Positions 22,829 through 36,100 of a stretch of DNA of 64,000 nucleotides are shown piece after piece. Origin of the DNA: Beta vulgaris subsp. vulgaris (taxonomy: Eukaryota > Streptophyta > Magnoliopsida > Caryophyllales > Amaranthaceae). Position 1 is the first letter of the stretch; each line of letters opens with the position of its first letter. The notes beneath the pieces are model-generated. The model had not been told where the DNA came from and did not search any database. It saw only the letters and a list, made by a program, of their open reading frames with translations. The stretch is taken from positions 17,403,582 to 17,467,581 of the forward strand of contig NC_079206.1 of NCBI RefSeq assembly GCF_026745355.1. The letters are read 5' to 3'. A program made the position numbers and the translations under genes.

Positions 22829-23944
22829 ATGAACCCAAAAGCGCCATGTTCTCTAAGGTTGTGCACCATATCATGCCCTGAATGGTGCGATGCTTTATTC
22901 CCACCACTACTTCCACCACCTCCCTTTGCCTTCCCTGAAGACAACTCCCAAACTAGCCCAACCTTTTCGCCTCTCGTCATCGCCATTATTGGAATCCTGG
23001 CCAGTGCTTTTCTGTTAGTAAGTTACTACGCCATAATCTCCAAGTATTGTGGGAAATCAGAGTCTTCAAATAACAGGAGCAGAGAAATTCATCCTTCAAA
23101 TGATCAAGAATTATTTGATGAAGATTTCGATCCTAGCATTCGAAATAACCCTTCTTATCATGAACCTTGGCTTATTAGTACTCAAGGTTTAGATGAAGCT
23201 TTGATCAAAACTATCACAGTTTTTAAGTACAAAAAAGGCCAAAATGGTTTGAATAATTTGGTTGGAGTTAATGATTGTTCTGTTTGTCTAGGGGAGTTTC
23301 TTGAAGATGATACTTTAAGGCTTTTGCCTAAATGTAGTCATGCTTTTCATGTTGTTTGCATTGATACTTGGCTAAGGTCTCACTCTAATTGCCCTCTTTG
23401 TCGCGCTAATATAATCTCCACTCTTGCTCAACCAACTCCAAATAATAATCCTTCATTCGTCGTTCTTCACAACAATGATACTAATGCTCAAAATCATAAT
23501 CATACTTTGTTAGAAAACCGCGTTGATATTGAACTAAGTGATCATAATCTGGAAGGAACACAACTGAGTGATGGAGTACAAGCAAGTGGGAGGAATCTAC
23601 GAAAGACTCCATTTCGAGCTCTTAGTGATCTCGGAGTTAGAGTTCATGGAGGAGAGGATACGATGAAGAGGTCGATTTCCATGGATCATCGATATGAAAC
23701 CCGAGTTGATGTTACTAAGTATAATCATGGAGAAGAAGATATATGCCAATTTCATGATCAATGTTTGAAAAGAGCAGGCGGTGAAAGCAGCAAGTCTGGT
23801 ATATGTAATAACGGTAGTAGTAGTAGCAAAAGTGGGGTGTTGCATTGTGTTATGAGTAATGTTGCAATGAAACGATCGTTTTCAAGTGGTAGATTTTTGT
23901 TCAGTAAGAATGGCAGAGGAAAAAATGCAGTCATTCCTCTATGA
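22829..23944 (+). CDS. ATL-family RING-H2 finger E3 ubiquitin ligase
   Basis: Single-exon gene of 371 residues. A hydrophobic segment at about residues 48-70 (PLVIAIIGILASAFLLVSYY) is a transmembrane helix. The GLD signature of the ATL family is at 120-122 (QGLDEALI). The RING-H2 finger uses Cys150, Cys153, Cys169, His171, His174, Cys177, Cys188 and Cys191, with the family Pro before the third Cys (LPKCSHAFH) and Trp181 (CIDTWL). Such proteins sit in cell membranes, with the RING receiving ubiquitin from an E2 to tag target proteins, often in defence or hormone responses. The C-terminal 175 residues are Ser/Asn-rich and carry a SGRFLFSKN motif near the end. The ATG at 22,829 is the first of an uninterrupted frame. 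The nearest neighbour, the bHLH gene, points towards it. Confidence 0.96.
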   Translation: MNPKAPCSLRLCTISCPEWCDALFPPLLPPPPFAFPEDNSQTSPTFSPLVIAIIGILASAFLLVSYYAIISKYCGKSESSNNRSREIHPSNDQELFDEDFDPSIRNNPSYHEPWLISTQGLDEALIKTITVFKYKKGQNGLNNLVGVNDCSVCLGEFLEDDTLRLLPKCSHAFHVVCIDTWLRSHSNCPLCRANIISTLAQPTPNNNPSFVVLHNNDTNAQNHNHTLLENRVDIELSDHNLEGTQLSDGVQASGRNLRKTPFRALSDLGVRVHGGEDTMKRSISMDHRYETRVDVTKYNHGEEDICQFHDQCLKRAGGESSKSGICNNGSSSSKSGVLHCVMSNVAMKRSFSSGRFLFSKNGRGKNAVIPL

Positions 23945-24857
23945 CATATCCCTACCAAAAAAAAGAAAAAGGGAAAACCACTTGTCTGGAAACATACACT
24001 ATATATATATCACATATGTTGTCAATTGTGAGGATAATGATTTTGTAAACTGTCTGATATTAAGTTTTTTTCTTCTTTTGAACAATGATACTACCTAGTC
24101 TTCTTTGATGTATTTTCTGGCTTGTTAGATTGGAAAGCTGTCATAGAGAGTTTTGCTTCCTGCATCTTTTTTCTTCTAATTTGGTTTTTTGTGGGAATTA
24201 AGTGTACGAAAATGCGAAGCATAATTTGCTATGAATCACAGTTTTACACAGACTGTTTTAGTTCACTACATGATGTCCCATTTCTGGATTTGGAGTTGGA
24301 TCGTTTGAACCCTGTGATTTACGTCGAAAAGTTCTGTCCAAAGTCATAAAAATTCTGGCCAAGATTTTGTATAAATTAAAGTAACTAAGTAAAGAAATTC
24401 ACAAATTATATTAAGCATTACATTCCTGCCTTCATGTTTGTAAGCAAACAACTCTTCAAGACAAGCTTGAAATTCTAAGAGCACAATCTAAGCCAGCACA
24501 AACCTTTACATTATTGACCATAAAATGCAGTAACATTGAATTGATTTCCTTCGCTCACCATAGCCTAATCAATAATCTTGCATATTACATCAGCCAATCT
24601 AGAATAAGTGAAGACTGTTAATATTCAGGCGAGAGAGGAGTAAGTCACAATGTCCCAAGGGACTCATATATGAAAAGTCGGGTTATCTGGAGAATTATTA
24701 TCCAACGAATATATGAGGAGGGGGTGTCTTGGTAAATTTCCTTGGTATAAAGCCCAATACTCACTCCTCTTCTCTATTTGGTCGCAAATAAGTTCTTCAT
24801 TTAGCCTTTTTCGTATAACAATTGTAAAGTGATTCATGGGACAACTTAGGCAATCAG
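23945..24857. other. Shared 3' region between convergent ATL and bHLH genes
   Basis: The ATL stop (plus strand) and the bHLH stop (minus strand) face each other 913 bp apart. This interval should hold both 3' UTRs and poly-A signals. Open frames here (23,886-24,098 and 24,122-24,349) have no recognisable domain. Confidence 0.5.
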
Positions 24858-27749
24858 CTAGTATGTTAGCAAGAAAGGTACATCATCTCGCTCAATTATT
24901 ATTCTAAGCATGTGATGAACGGCCTCTGCAATACTATCTACAGAAGTGAATTGGCACCCTTCTTCCACCTGCAATAAGAATGTTCATTTTCATAAAACTT
25001 CCCAAATTTTGGCCAAATAAAGGCATTTCTTTTTATAGCAAACCCAACAAAAATTGAAAAGTACGTCTTTTATAATGTAGTTTTGCCTAGCTAGGTAGTA
25101 CTTTTGATTGTTCCAAATAAATGAAGCTTCGTTTGCAGAATCGTCAATTATTATGGAAAATGAGAATCTTGACGAGTCTTCCACGAGTACCATAGTTCCT
25201 CAAACCATCATCTCGAAATAAATCCTCCTTCTATCTTTTATTTGTTGCAACACTTTGGCTTTACTCTATTTACATACCCTAGTATGACCAAATTTTATTT
25301 TATAAAATGTTATCGGATCTATCTTACTATATATTTTTAACATACCAATTATGATTTTTACTCGTAAAAGTTAGATAAAGATTAATCGTCAGAGTTATGC
25401 ATTAATGGCGAACGTGACATTCAAAGTGTTACAACTAATAAATGACGAACGGAGTAATAGGGAAAACATCTATTTTGAATAGTTCAATACATTAGGGAAG
25501 GGACGACACATAGTACACAGAGAGTGGAGTATGCAGTTCATGCACATGAGAATTTCAAGTGTTTATGACATATGTAGGAGCAATATGGTTTATTTGCATA
25601 ACCAAAAACGGAAGAATGGACATAGATTATACTTTTCCTACACTGAGGTGTCCCAAGAATGGAGTGCTAATGCATATAGAGAATGTAACATAATGTAGCA
25701 TAGTCATACATACCTTCACATTGATGGAATACAGGACTAATGGGTCCAAAGTGGTTACATTGAGGTGAAGGATGGTCAGACGAAGGGTTTGAAAACCGGA
25801 AACCAATTTTGATATTTGCCTCGGGTTTTTCTTCGAAAGGATTCGAAGATTTGCATGGGTTTCAATCAAGGTGACCTCAATGTCAGCAATTGAAGCTTTG
25901 CTCATTAAAGTGTACTTCTTACCAACTTGAGAGAAAGTGTGCTCAGAATCTGAGAAAAATTCTGCAAATGGTGTTAACATTGAGTTGTTTTCTCTGGTGG
26001 TGGGAATACCACCAGGTTCTGAATTCATAGTTGCTGATTGCTTTAGAAAATTCAGCTTCTGAACTTCAAATGAATGCACAAGATGCTCAAGCTCCTTCAC
26101 AAATTCTATGGCACCACCAACTATGGAGGCCTGGTCACCCTGCAGAAACAATGGATGAAAATATCTCTGTTATCTAATTTGTGCTACAAGAATGGGTATA
26201 CTTCCTCCGTTTTTTTAGATGACCCGTTTTGACTTTTGACGCTATTCACATGTGTAACTTTGACTATCTTTTGTGATATATCCTTAAGAAAAAATATAAT
26301 CATGTGGGATCTTGTCAGATTCGTCTCAATGTATATTTTCATAATATCAATTTTTTGTAATTTGTGTTTATTGATAATTAAATATATAAAGGTTTAAAAT
26401 AGTGCATTGACATGTACGCCCAAGGAAAACGGATCAACTAAAAAAAACAGAGGTAGTATATAAGAGCGCAATTTACTTCCTCTTTTGTAGAACTAGCTCA
26501 AAGCCTCAAAGTATACCCAATGGCGTGTAACAGTTTGCCTTTTCCGGATCATGTTTTGCAGGGGTCTGACAAATCAACACTGGAATTTGGTTCATGATAT
26601 CAAAGTTTTATTTTTTAGAGAAAAACCTACTCGAAATCACATAATCCCTCCCCCTAATGAACGTGGTCACATTTGATTGAGGTTACTTTTAAGGAACTAA
26701 GTTAATTTTCCACAGCCATTTTATTCTGACTTTACCCCTCCATCACACCAATGTAGTTTGTATTCGAACTTCATTGTTAATGTTGTAACGAATGCAATAA
26801 AGCAACGAAGAATTGAGGAACAATCGACACAAGAATTTAACGTGATTCACAATTATGTCCATACAGCAGGGACAAGATATTTTATTAGATTTAGGAGTAA
26901 GAATACAGATTATAGAAGCAGAAGTTACTTATAGGGCTTATATAGTATCCTACTAATTAACCTAAACAGATGGGCCTTAACCCGAAACTAAAACACACTC
27001 GAAATACTAAACAGCATAATGAGACCCCCATGCTTGATTAACCTATCACCAGATAATTACTTCAAATTATAGTTCAAGAGTTAAACGATATTGTAATGAT
27101 AGTAGAAAAAGTGTATGCGTAATTTACTAAATCTAGAAAGTGAACTATAAGTTTGTGAGAGATTTAGCGTGGCCAAGAATCAAGGACATATAATGTAGCA
27201 ATTATAATACAAAGAACCTACTCAAAATCAAACAAGTTTCCCTTTCCCACTATGCATGTTCTTGTGCATGTTTCATCAATTAAGACAGTTTATGCATACT
27301 AAACAATGTACGCAAGAAAAATGAGCTCAAAAACTATGAATCAGAGATGAAAAAAGCTAAAAAATACTGACCCTCTGAGCATAAGATTCAGGCATGAGAG
27401 AACGTAGAACAGCAAGGTGCTCATTCATCTGCTTACGTCGATTTCTCTCAACAGTAATGTGAGTCATCCTCTGAGTCTCAGCTTCTTCTTTGTTCTTACA
27501 AACCTTTGGCCTTCTTCTCCTTTTCTTCCTTCCTTGTACCCCTAAATCCACCCTCCGGTTTTGGATTCCACGAGTCGAACACTGACCCATCGAGCCCAAA
27601 CTCGACATACCACCAAGATTCTGAGGCTTTTCATGTACTGGAACATCTTCCATAAAGCCAAGATTACATCCATATTGAGAGGAATTTAGCGTTTCATAGA
27701 CCATGAAGTTAAAGATATCATTGTAGTTAGGTATTGCTTCAAGGGCCAT
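24858..27749 (-). CDS. bHLH transcription factor, subgroup Ia (bHLH94/96-like), 3 exons
   Basis: Coding exons on the minus strand are 27,749-27,372, 26,139-25,714 and 24,968-24,858, encoding 304 residues. All splice sites are GT/AG (AGG|GTCAGT, CAG|GGTGAC, AAG|GTATGT, GCAG|GTGGAAG) and the phases agree. The start MALEAI is typical of the group. The basic region carries His97, Glu101 and Arg105 (H-E-R), predicting E-box/G-box binding, preceded by a KKRRRRPK nuclear signal. The helix-loop-helix spans exons 1-2 ([12 protein letters not shown] then [11 protein letters not shown]). Exons 2-3 hold an ACT-like dimerisation region ending [20 protein letters not shown]. Members of this subgroup include regulators of stomatal lineage and growth; the exact role here is unknown. 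Both introns contain a MITE. Confidence 0.95.
25219..25456. mobile_element. Stowaway-like MITE in bHLH intron 2
   Basis: Left AATCCTCCTTCTATCTTTTA and TTGTTGCAACACTTT; right AAAGTGTTACAACTAA and GACGAACGGAGTA. The two ends are diverged inverted repeats with TA flanks. Confidence 0.65.
26199..26458. mobile_element. Stowaway-like MITE in bHLH intron 1
   Basis: Left TACTTCCTCCGTTTTTTTAG; right CTAAAAAAAACAGAGGTAGTA. The ends are inverted repeats with TA flanks. It is a sister copy of 20,963-21,222 by shared internal words (CAGATTCGTCTCAATG). Confidence 0.8.
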
Positions 27750-28914
27750 TTTCTATGCAAATCACTATCCTAACAAAGATAATAGCAATGAAACAGGGAA
27801 GAATAGGCCTATAAGTTATAAGGAGGTGGAGGTAAAGGTGGAAGGTAGAACAATCAAAATAAATAGACTAAACCAAAAATACAAAAGGTGCACGTGAGGG
27901 GACAAACTGCTTCAGGAAACTCTGTTTCTCTCTCTACTTTCTCTCTCTTTGTATCTGAAATATTAACGGTGATAAGCTGAAGATGCTGAGTTCTGAGAGC
28001 AGAGTTACTTTTGTTTTGTTCCACCTTCCCAAATTCAAAAGGATGCTACCCAAGAAACTGCCATGGTTGATGGTTTATGCTAGGGGAAGGTGAGAAGGGG
28101 GACCTAACAAATTTGCATGAAAATGAGAATACTTACAATATAACAAGCTGAGGAAAAGTTACACCTCAAATATTCAAAATTATCAAGTTATAGGGTCAGG
28201 GACCTTGAGAGAGGTTCTTAACTTCACTCGTAACCCATAACCCATAACCCATAACCCATAACCCATAACCCATAACCCACAGATTAGTGGATTCCTAGAT
28301 GAAACACTTCGTTACTCATTTAATTACCTCGTATTAACGTACTACAATTAAGATGAACTAGTAATGATACACAATAAACTGTCTTGAATTCCCCTCAAAA
28401 AAAAAAAAATGAACTGTCTTGATTTAATGTCCAATGTCTCAACTTCAAAAGATGTTTGATTCTGAAGGAATAGGGCTACAGCAATGATAGGATAGGTCAC
28501 TCCAAGGAATTTTACATAATACTAAACAAAGACAATTGTCAATAGCAAAGGTCTCAGTAGGGAAGAAATACTTCCCCATCATAATTGTGGGAATTGAGAA
28601 TTAGTCCATCAATCATGGCACACCTTACAACCAAAAGTGAAATTTAACTTTTCCCAAAGCTACGATATTATGACTTCAAGTCTTCATATAACCTCAAACA
28701 ACCATGTCGGATCCTCATTATTCCTAAAGAGGTATGCACACTTCGACACTTTATTTTAGACCAAAATCATAGAAAATTTTCTTAAATTAGTCGAGTCAGG
28801 CACTTGGACATGTATTTGTTCCGGAGACAAATATACGACTATAAGTAATGTATGCCACAAATATGTGAACTACACAAATGATAAAATATACACAAGCACA
28901 CAACATTAATATTG
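27750..28914. other. Upstream region of the bHLH gene, with an AACCCAT array
   Basis: The minus-strand bHLH gene would be transcribed from here. A TATTTATT box lies at about 27,857-27,864 (minus strand), and a GA-rich tract (minus strand) at 27,920-27,951. The AACCCAT tandem array is at 28,231-28,280. A partial copy of the dispersed TATGTTACTCCGAC-type repeat may lie at 28,735-28,830. Confidence 0.4.
28231..28280. repeat. Tandem AACCCAT heptamer array
   Basis: Seven head-to-tail copies of AACCCAT with no mismatch. The unit differs by one base order from the plant telomere unit (AAACCCT), so it is telomere-like but not telomeric. Confidence 0.95.
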
Positions 28915-29123
28915 TACTCACTCGGCTCAAAATAAATTGTCAAATTGTTCTAACCCATCACCATTACCAATATAAAGACCAACTATTTTAATTCGGTCGC
29001 TCCCCAACTCCACATGGGTTAGGAAAGGTAGTAATAAACCAATAATATTTTAGAAAATGTGACAACTTTTCTAAACATACTAAAATAGTATATGTGACTC
29101 TAATATTTATAAGCGAGGGAGTA
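28915..29123. mobile_element. Stowaway-like MITE
   Basis: Left TACTCACTCGGCTCAAAATA; right ATATTTATAAGCGAGGGAGTA. The inverted ends have TA flanks. An AATTGTCAAATTG / AATGTGACAACTTTT pair continues the arms. Confidence 0.55.
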
Positions 29124-29142
29124 TACGTCATCAAAATTTAAT

Positions 29143-29232
29143 ACTACCTTTGTTTCATATTATTTGCAACGATTTGACATAAAGCATGAGTAGAATATGC
29201 CGAATCATTACAAATAATATCAAACGGAGGTT
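29143..29232. mobile_element. Very short Stowaway-like MITE
   Basis: Left CTACCTTTGTTTCATATTAT with TTGCAACGATTTG; right CGAATCATTACAAATAATAT with CAAACGGAGGT. It is nearly a bare hairpin of about 90 bp. Confidence 0.5.
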
Positions 29233-30152
29233 CTAAAAAAAATGATCCGGTGTAACACACAATAAACAGATACTCTGAGCATTATATGATAGGGAACATA
29301 ACGTAACATGGTCCCCAATTGACACAAGTGGAGATCAACATTAGTCATCCACAGTCCATACTACTCAAAAGCCGTCTACAGAGGAGGTTTTAATAATTTG
29401 AAAAGGAGGGAAACTGTTTTCCTCATCAGGTGAATAGGACGGATGGTGGACCTTGGAAAATGGTCATGGTCCAAGCTGCCAGATTTTACATCAGAAGGAT
29501 TCATGTGAAATCTCTCCCCTCTAAAAGTATGTAATAATCATTATAATATGTGTGTATGTATAAATATAAAATCAAAAATGTTTAGCTTCTCCAGTATTTC
29601 GAAGCATAATAATATTAACACATTGAATACCGACAATCTTGGTATCTACGGTATAATACAATCCCTAAATAAATTTTCCCTCTGTTCTACAGTCCCTTTT
29701 GCCAGCTGAAAGAAAGGCATACCAGAAAGCTCATCTTTACATGAGAAGAAACAAACATACAATGAAATCATATTCACATTAAGATCTGTATATTATAGAT
29801 TTCCCCAAGAAAAAACAATATACATGTGGCTGTACTGAAAGCACCTCGGTACCAACAAATCAACAATGCAATTTAATTTGGGTAAAGCCTATGAATTTGT
29901 ACTCATCTGTACCGTATAGCACACAGATACAATTCAGAGAGAGAGCTTCGGGATTTAGGATCAGGAGAAAAACATAAATCTTTGGGAACTGGTGACATTT
30001 CAATCTTGTTTAACTTTTTGGTCAAATGAACGAATAGTACAAAAAAGTTCTATCCAAGTTTCATAAAATATCATAAGCAAAGAAAAGGAAATGGCAGTGA
30101 GCAAATCACAAACAAAATTGCATTGATATGACGACGTTGAAATGAGTCATCA
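29233..30152. other. 3' flank of the PIG-W gene
   Basis: The region downstream of the PIG-W stop codon should hold its 3' UTR. No other gene seen. Confidence 0.4.
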
Positions 30153-33100
30153 TTACCAAAATTTTAACCGAAAACCATAAAAATTTGCAAGTCCAGTGAA
30201 GAAACACAAAACAAATGCATAGAGTACTAAAATAGCCAAGGCTTCATTTGAAGTGGCAAACAGGGTATCAACAGATAAATTTACCAGCCCTGTTAGCAAA
30301 TTCGCCTGCATAGGAAAAACAAAGAAGTGTTGAACCCTCAATGAGTGAATTCTCAGATCAAGAGATCAATAATAAGAAAGTAACAAAAACCAAAATATAG
30401 AATAATGCTTATTTACCAGAAGAAAGGATGCCAATAAATTTTGGTTGAATGCTCCTTCAAGTGCAGTGAAGTTACTTCCAGGTGTGAACTCAGAAAGCAT
30501 AAATATTGCCAGAACCTGCAAATTTAAGCACAATTTATATTGAAACGTTAAAAGATAAAAAGGCAAAATCCATAAATTACAGTCTAGACAGAATAATAAA
30601 AATGCTCTAATTATTACCAGTTTTGCATTACATAAGCGCAACTTGCTTTGAGATAAAAGAGATAATAGAAAGGGAAGGGGCGAAGGGCTAAGGCAAATCA
30701 GTCATCTCCATAATTGACTTCAAATGAAAGTTCGATGCCAGTTTAATATGAGGCAATTATTACATGAAGGAAAAGACAATGGGTCTTCAGTGTAATTTGG
30801 CATTAATTGTCATAAGTGCATGGTCGAAAGTAATGCATCTCAACTTCCATAATGTGCTTTTTTTCCAATAATATCCAAATGAGTGTAAGGGTGCTATAAT
30901 CCTTCCATTTGCCACCTCTCCTTTCAGGTATTTGCATGACAGAAAATGAATACTTCACGTCTCATTTTCTCTCAAATGCTCAAGAAAACCAATTCTTCTA
31001 TAGATCAGTTTCCACGGCAAGGCTAGCACATGATTTTCAGGCTTATCCAAAAACAGAAATGAGCAGAAACAAGGCCACTCCTAATAAAGAAATATTTTTT
31101 TTATTGATGAAATTGAAAGGAACAATGCAACATGAAGAAACCCAATAGACTAAAGAAAAATTAGTGCAAAAATAATGCATGCCAACTACATAATAATGTT
31201 ACTTCGACCCTTTTCTTGATCATAAGTACCCTTGTTGGCAGTTGACACTCAGACAAGGCTATGAAATCCTTACCTGACACTTCGATGTTCACCACTACAC
31301 CTCAATTATCTTGATCTAAATATGGGTTGAGAGACAGTCTAAACATTGATGGAAACTAATACAACATCATGCGATAAACTCTTGAAATGAGTTTGAGATA
31401 TGAACTTTAACCAAAAAAGGCAAACAATCTAAAATGTCTATATGTATTGGTAGCGTGAAAAGATGGGTAGATCATTGTCATATCTGGAATATGTCTCTTT
31501 AGCCATATATACAAAATTACCTATTCTCAAGAAGAACAATAGCCCATAATGTATAACATTACAATTTCTTACTGCTCACTTTGCAGACACAAAACATCAT
31601 ATACATTGGAAGCGAGACAAAAATGTCATCAGACTCAGGAATGTTATCTGTCATTGATTCATCGAGGATTAGTTAGTAACATACTATTGGCCCAATGCCT
31701 CTAATAAGGGCCCCACCAAGGCACCAACAATGAGCTAAGGTTATGATAGGCTACTTTATCCCCTAACAATCGCAAAGATATATCCAGAAAAAGATATGAT
31801 AAACTGAAAAAAATTAAATAAAAGAATCACGTGAATTCTATAACTGTTCTTGATAAGTCTCCCTGTTTTGCAATGGACTTGAGCATTACAAATTACAGAT
31901 ACTATTTTTAGAAGATGGGCAAATCAGCACACAATATCTATAGCAATATTTTTTCCTTCCACATTAAAATATTCGCAAATTGTGTAGTGGATAATGGATA
32001 TGCAAAATGCCTATGCTAATAAACCATAGATCCAAAAGGCAACTCACCAGCATACTACATAAAAGATAAAGGAATATCTGCTGAGATATATGATCAAGTC
32101 AAGATTAATCAAAGTAGAATATTTGCCCATTTAGAAACTAGTGGAAAATGGATTAGACCAAAGATGTCTAGTGTTTAATATATGCTCCTAATGCCTCTAA
32201 TAAACATACCAACATTAACTCCCCCAATGCCTCTAACGAAGAAAAGCAGTGCTGCATTAGATTAAGAATAACCCAGGAGCATAGGCCAGGTGGGAGCTAA
32301 AAATCAAGGTATAAATTGTACACAGCATTACATCATCATAAAGAGATTAAAGCAAGCAACAAAGTTCTTTAATTTGACTACGGATCTCAAGAGGCACAAA
32401 ATCCTGATGCTCATGCTCAAAAAACACAAGGTTTTCAGCAGAAAAATGTCAGTGGGGTTCAAGGCCCATGTCCATCTCTATTTCAACATTGAAGTGTACT
32501 AACATCTGATTTGCAGAAATAAAAAGGTACTAAGTACACCATAGAAGAGAATTTTGGGATACTAAGACAGGGGCCAACTGTTTCCGTGACATGAGAAGAT
32601 TGAAGACAGCACAAAGGGTCCTCTGCTTATATTTAAGCAGATCAGAGCGAAAAGATTGAAGAACTCTAACAGTGCATTGTGCATAAATCAAGATAATACT
32701 AAGATGATGGACCAGCAATAAGTGGTTCGCTAAATGAACTAGGACACTTAGGAGGAATCCCATATATTTTCAACGGTACCACTTGACTCCCCAGCAATAG
32801 TGCTAGAAATCAAATCAAGCACATGTCAACCAACAATGCTATAAGAAAATAGAAGAAATGCCACCATTATAGATCAAGCTCGCGTCAACCTATGTTACTC
32901 CGACACCTTCATTTACCTCAAAAACCGGGTTTCATGTTGAGTCCAACACGACACTTCACTTGGATACTTCATTTCAAACTAAAAACTTGACTTTTTCTAC
33001 AAAATAGCCGGGTCGGACACTTGGACACCCCTTATCCAAGTAGACACTCAATCGTGAGTAACATAGGCATCAACCCATCAGTTATAGCCACTGGATGTCT

Positions 33101-36100
33101 AACATAGTGAAAATAGGTGGGCTACAAAGTACAAACTGCAATAGACACCAATAGCAGAAAGATTTTCAACCTAATAGATCTACCATATCTTGCAGCTGGC
33201 CAACAACAGAAAAAATATATCTTTTGGTCTAAGCAGATGAGCAGCTGCTCAGAGCAATGCGCCTATTTCAATTTGTTTCCTACAACATATTATACAAAAA
33301 AAAAGGATTTGGTTCCTTTATTGTTCATATTGGGCAATTTATCGTGATTAGAAGTAGTAATTTACAATTTGAAATTAGAAAAAAGTTTTGATAGGTCATC
33401 AAATGCCTTACTAAGTCAAAACTCTAAAAAGAACTCCCAACGAATAACACTTCAAGTCAAATGCAACAAAGATATAGATAGCATAACACCCATGGCAAAT
33501 CTTTCTTTAGAAATTAATATGATCAACTGCATAAAGATACTACATGGAAGAGAGATAAAAAGAATACCTCAAAATTTACAGCCAGCACAAGCATCACATA
33601 AGCCATGTTGCACTAAGAGAAAGCATATAAGGAAATTCAATTAGTTCTAAATAATTATACAAGCTAAGGTACCAAAATTATAGCTGAACATTATAGTAAC
33701 TATACCATTCTCCGTGATGCTTGTTCTACATGTTGGTTTAAAATCAGCGTCAACAACCTACGTTTGTCAGAAATTTTTAGACGCAACTAAATATAACTTC
33801 ACAGTAAACACGCATTGGGAAGAAATTATACCAGAGTATAACAGCAAAGGCGCAGACTCCCCTTCTTGTCTGCTGATTTCTATGTGAAGAAGCAGAATAC
33901 TTGTTCTTAAAAAAGAGTTCGTAGCCCATCTGCACACCAACCAGATACATACCCAGATATCCTACAAATGAGAGACCGTTAACATGAAGACGGATAAACA
34001 CATCCTTAACTTTATAGAAGGGCTAAAAAGTATTGGCTTCAAAACAATTGATGAGTGCCAAGAAAATTGAATCTGAAATTTGCCATAGATTTAAGTAGCA
34101 TCATCTAATGACACAATAATTTATTAGGGAGTTTCTTCTTTCCATAACAAGTCGCAGTAGCTAATTTTTTTATTGTTTTGCCTTAATGACGCTGCCAATA
34201 GTTTTCAGGCTACTCATTTAAGTTGCGAAGGTTCTTTGTCACCAACTGATCAAAATTGATTAATCATAAAAGTCTCCGATCATGCATTTTTTCAATAAGT
34301 ACAACACCACTTGCTCCTCTTTGTGAACTGTGAGGAGGCAAAAGGGACCCACTCAAGGGAAGGTTGGCTCTTTAATAATTGTCAAGCAATTCTTTTGATT
34401 TTGCGGTGTTAAAGAAATAAGTACTGAGAATGAGAGTATGTGGGATAGAGTAGTGCACCTTACTTTTGTTAGGTGCTATTATTTCAGTAGCTTTCCTGGT
34501 TGTTTATTAATGAGGTACGGCGTGATTGGCTACGCTACCTTTCTCATACTTCCAATCGTCAGAGGATGTCTTGTCCTCTTCTGCTGAATTTCTTGTTCTC
34601 ATTGAGAAGTTATTTTCTTATCAAAGATACATAAAGAAATTCTTCTCCAGATATTATTTGGGACTTGCTGACCAAAAAAGTCACATGGTGTAATTTAACA
34701 TGAAAGAGGCGTGCACATATATTGTCCTACTGGTGCATATTAGAGTTAATATCAAATGGAATGTGAATACTTTTCATACATACACCTGTAGAAAACCCAC
34801 AATGGGTGCATCATACAAGTTTGTAGTGAACAATTTGTTCATTTATACAATCCCCAAGTCTGCTGGCCCGAATATCATCAAAACAACTCTGCCTCCCTTG
34901 ACCTCGAGATTCTTAAGACTATTCTTGTGAGCCGATAAAATGCATACACGTACTCTTCTTTTACTTCTCTCTTTCTCCCTCCTATCACATAGGTTTACCT
35001 TCTCTATTGATCTATCATTTTTCTTGTTTTGAGTACCAAAAAAATGGTTAAGGTTATTGTGGAATGGAGGGAGTACCTCATATCATCCATATAAAAATAA
35101 TTTGGCTGTCACTTCCACATATTACTAGTCCGGTCCTTCGATGATCAGTGTTCATATTTATACTAAATTTTTTCTCCAAGCCAAGGCACGTAGTGATTAG
35201 GTAACACCTGAAAACCCCAGATGGCTTACTATGGAATCATTGATTGTTTAAACCTATACAGAAAACCAGATCTGAAATATCCTAAGAATCAGTCGCAAAC
35301 TCCCGAACATTGTGGCATTCACCATCTTTTTTTCCATGTGTAACAATAAATAAATTCCAGCTTCGGATACAATTTCCTTGCGCAGAACCTATGTTACTTG
35401 GCTCATGGTGTCAAAACAAGGCCATATCGTATAGTATCGCCCGTGTCGTAAAGGTTTTCAAATCTACCAGACCGATACTACCGGCATCGTAAAGGTGTAA
35501 TAAACTCGCGTTTTAGCGGGTACAAGGGATATCTCATGGTCTGAGCCGATATTTGCCAAAACGACAACCGCATCATTCCTGTTCCCGCATCACTACAACC
35601 GTTAATGCGATTGTGACCGGAACCGCCTTTTCGAACTATGTTTGGACTCGGGTAACCTATTCTACTCCAACACGAATATGGGTGTAGTATCCGAGTAGGG
35701 ATCGGAGGCTTTGACACTCTACTTCAAAATTTTGGCCGATACTCCGACACGGTCAAGAGTGTCTTGACCAATTTTTTCAACACATTTATCAATTAAAGTG
35801 TCGAAAAAAAAATTACGGACACTTTATTTTTTTCATAAAAAAAGGAAAAGAAATTATTATTTTCTTGTAAGTATCAAGTTTAGAAGAAAAAAAGACTAAG
35901 AATCAGTTTCTTCCTATAAAATGTAAATAATGTTGAAACATTTATTATTTTCCTAATTTCCTTTCTTTGTCACTTTCTTTTTTTTTTTAACCTTGGGACC
36001 TACACTTTTACTTTCTTGAAAATCAACCTATAAATTACTGGCAAAAGTTAAAGGACTGAGTCAAGAAGTCAAAAAAAGCAAGAAAGAGGAAGTTGAAAAG

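Noticed and set aside
28231..28280. Interstitial telomere
   Set aside because: The unit is AACCCAT, not AAACCCT; it is a simple heptamer array.
30909..31148. 79-codon plus-strand frame
   Set aside because: It lies in PIG-W intron 14, has no homology I recognise and no promoter or splice context.
35390..35760. A possible gene or retrogene because of CG-bearing, less AT-rich text
   Set aside because: No frame gives a known domain and stops are frequent; probably an old repeat.
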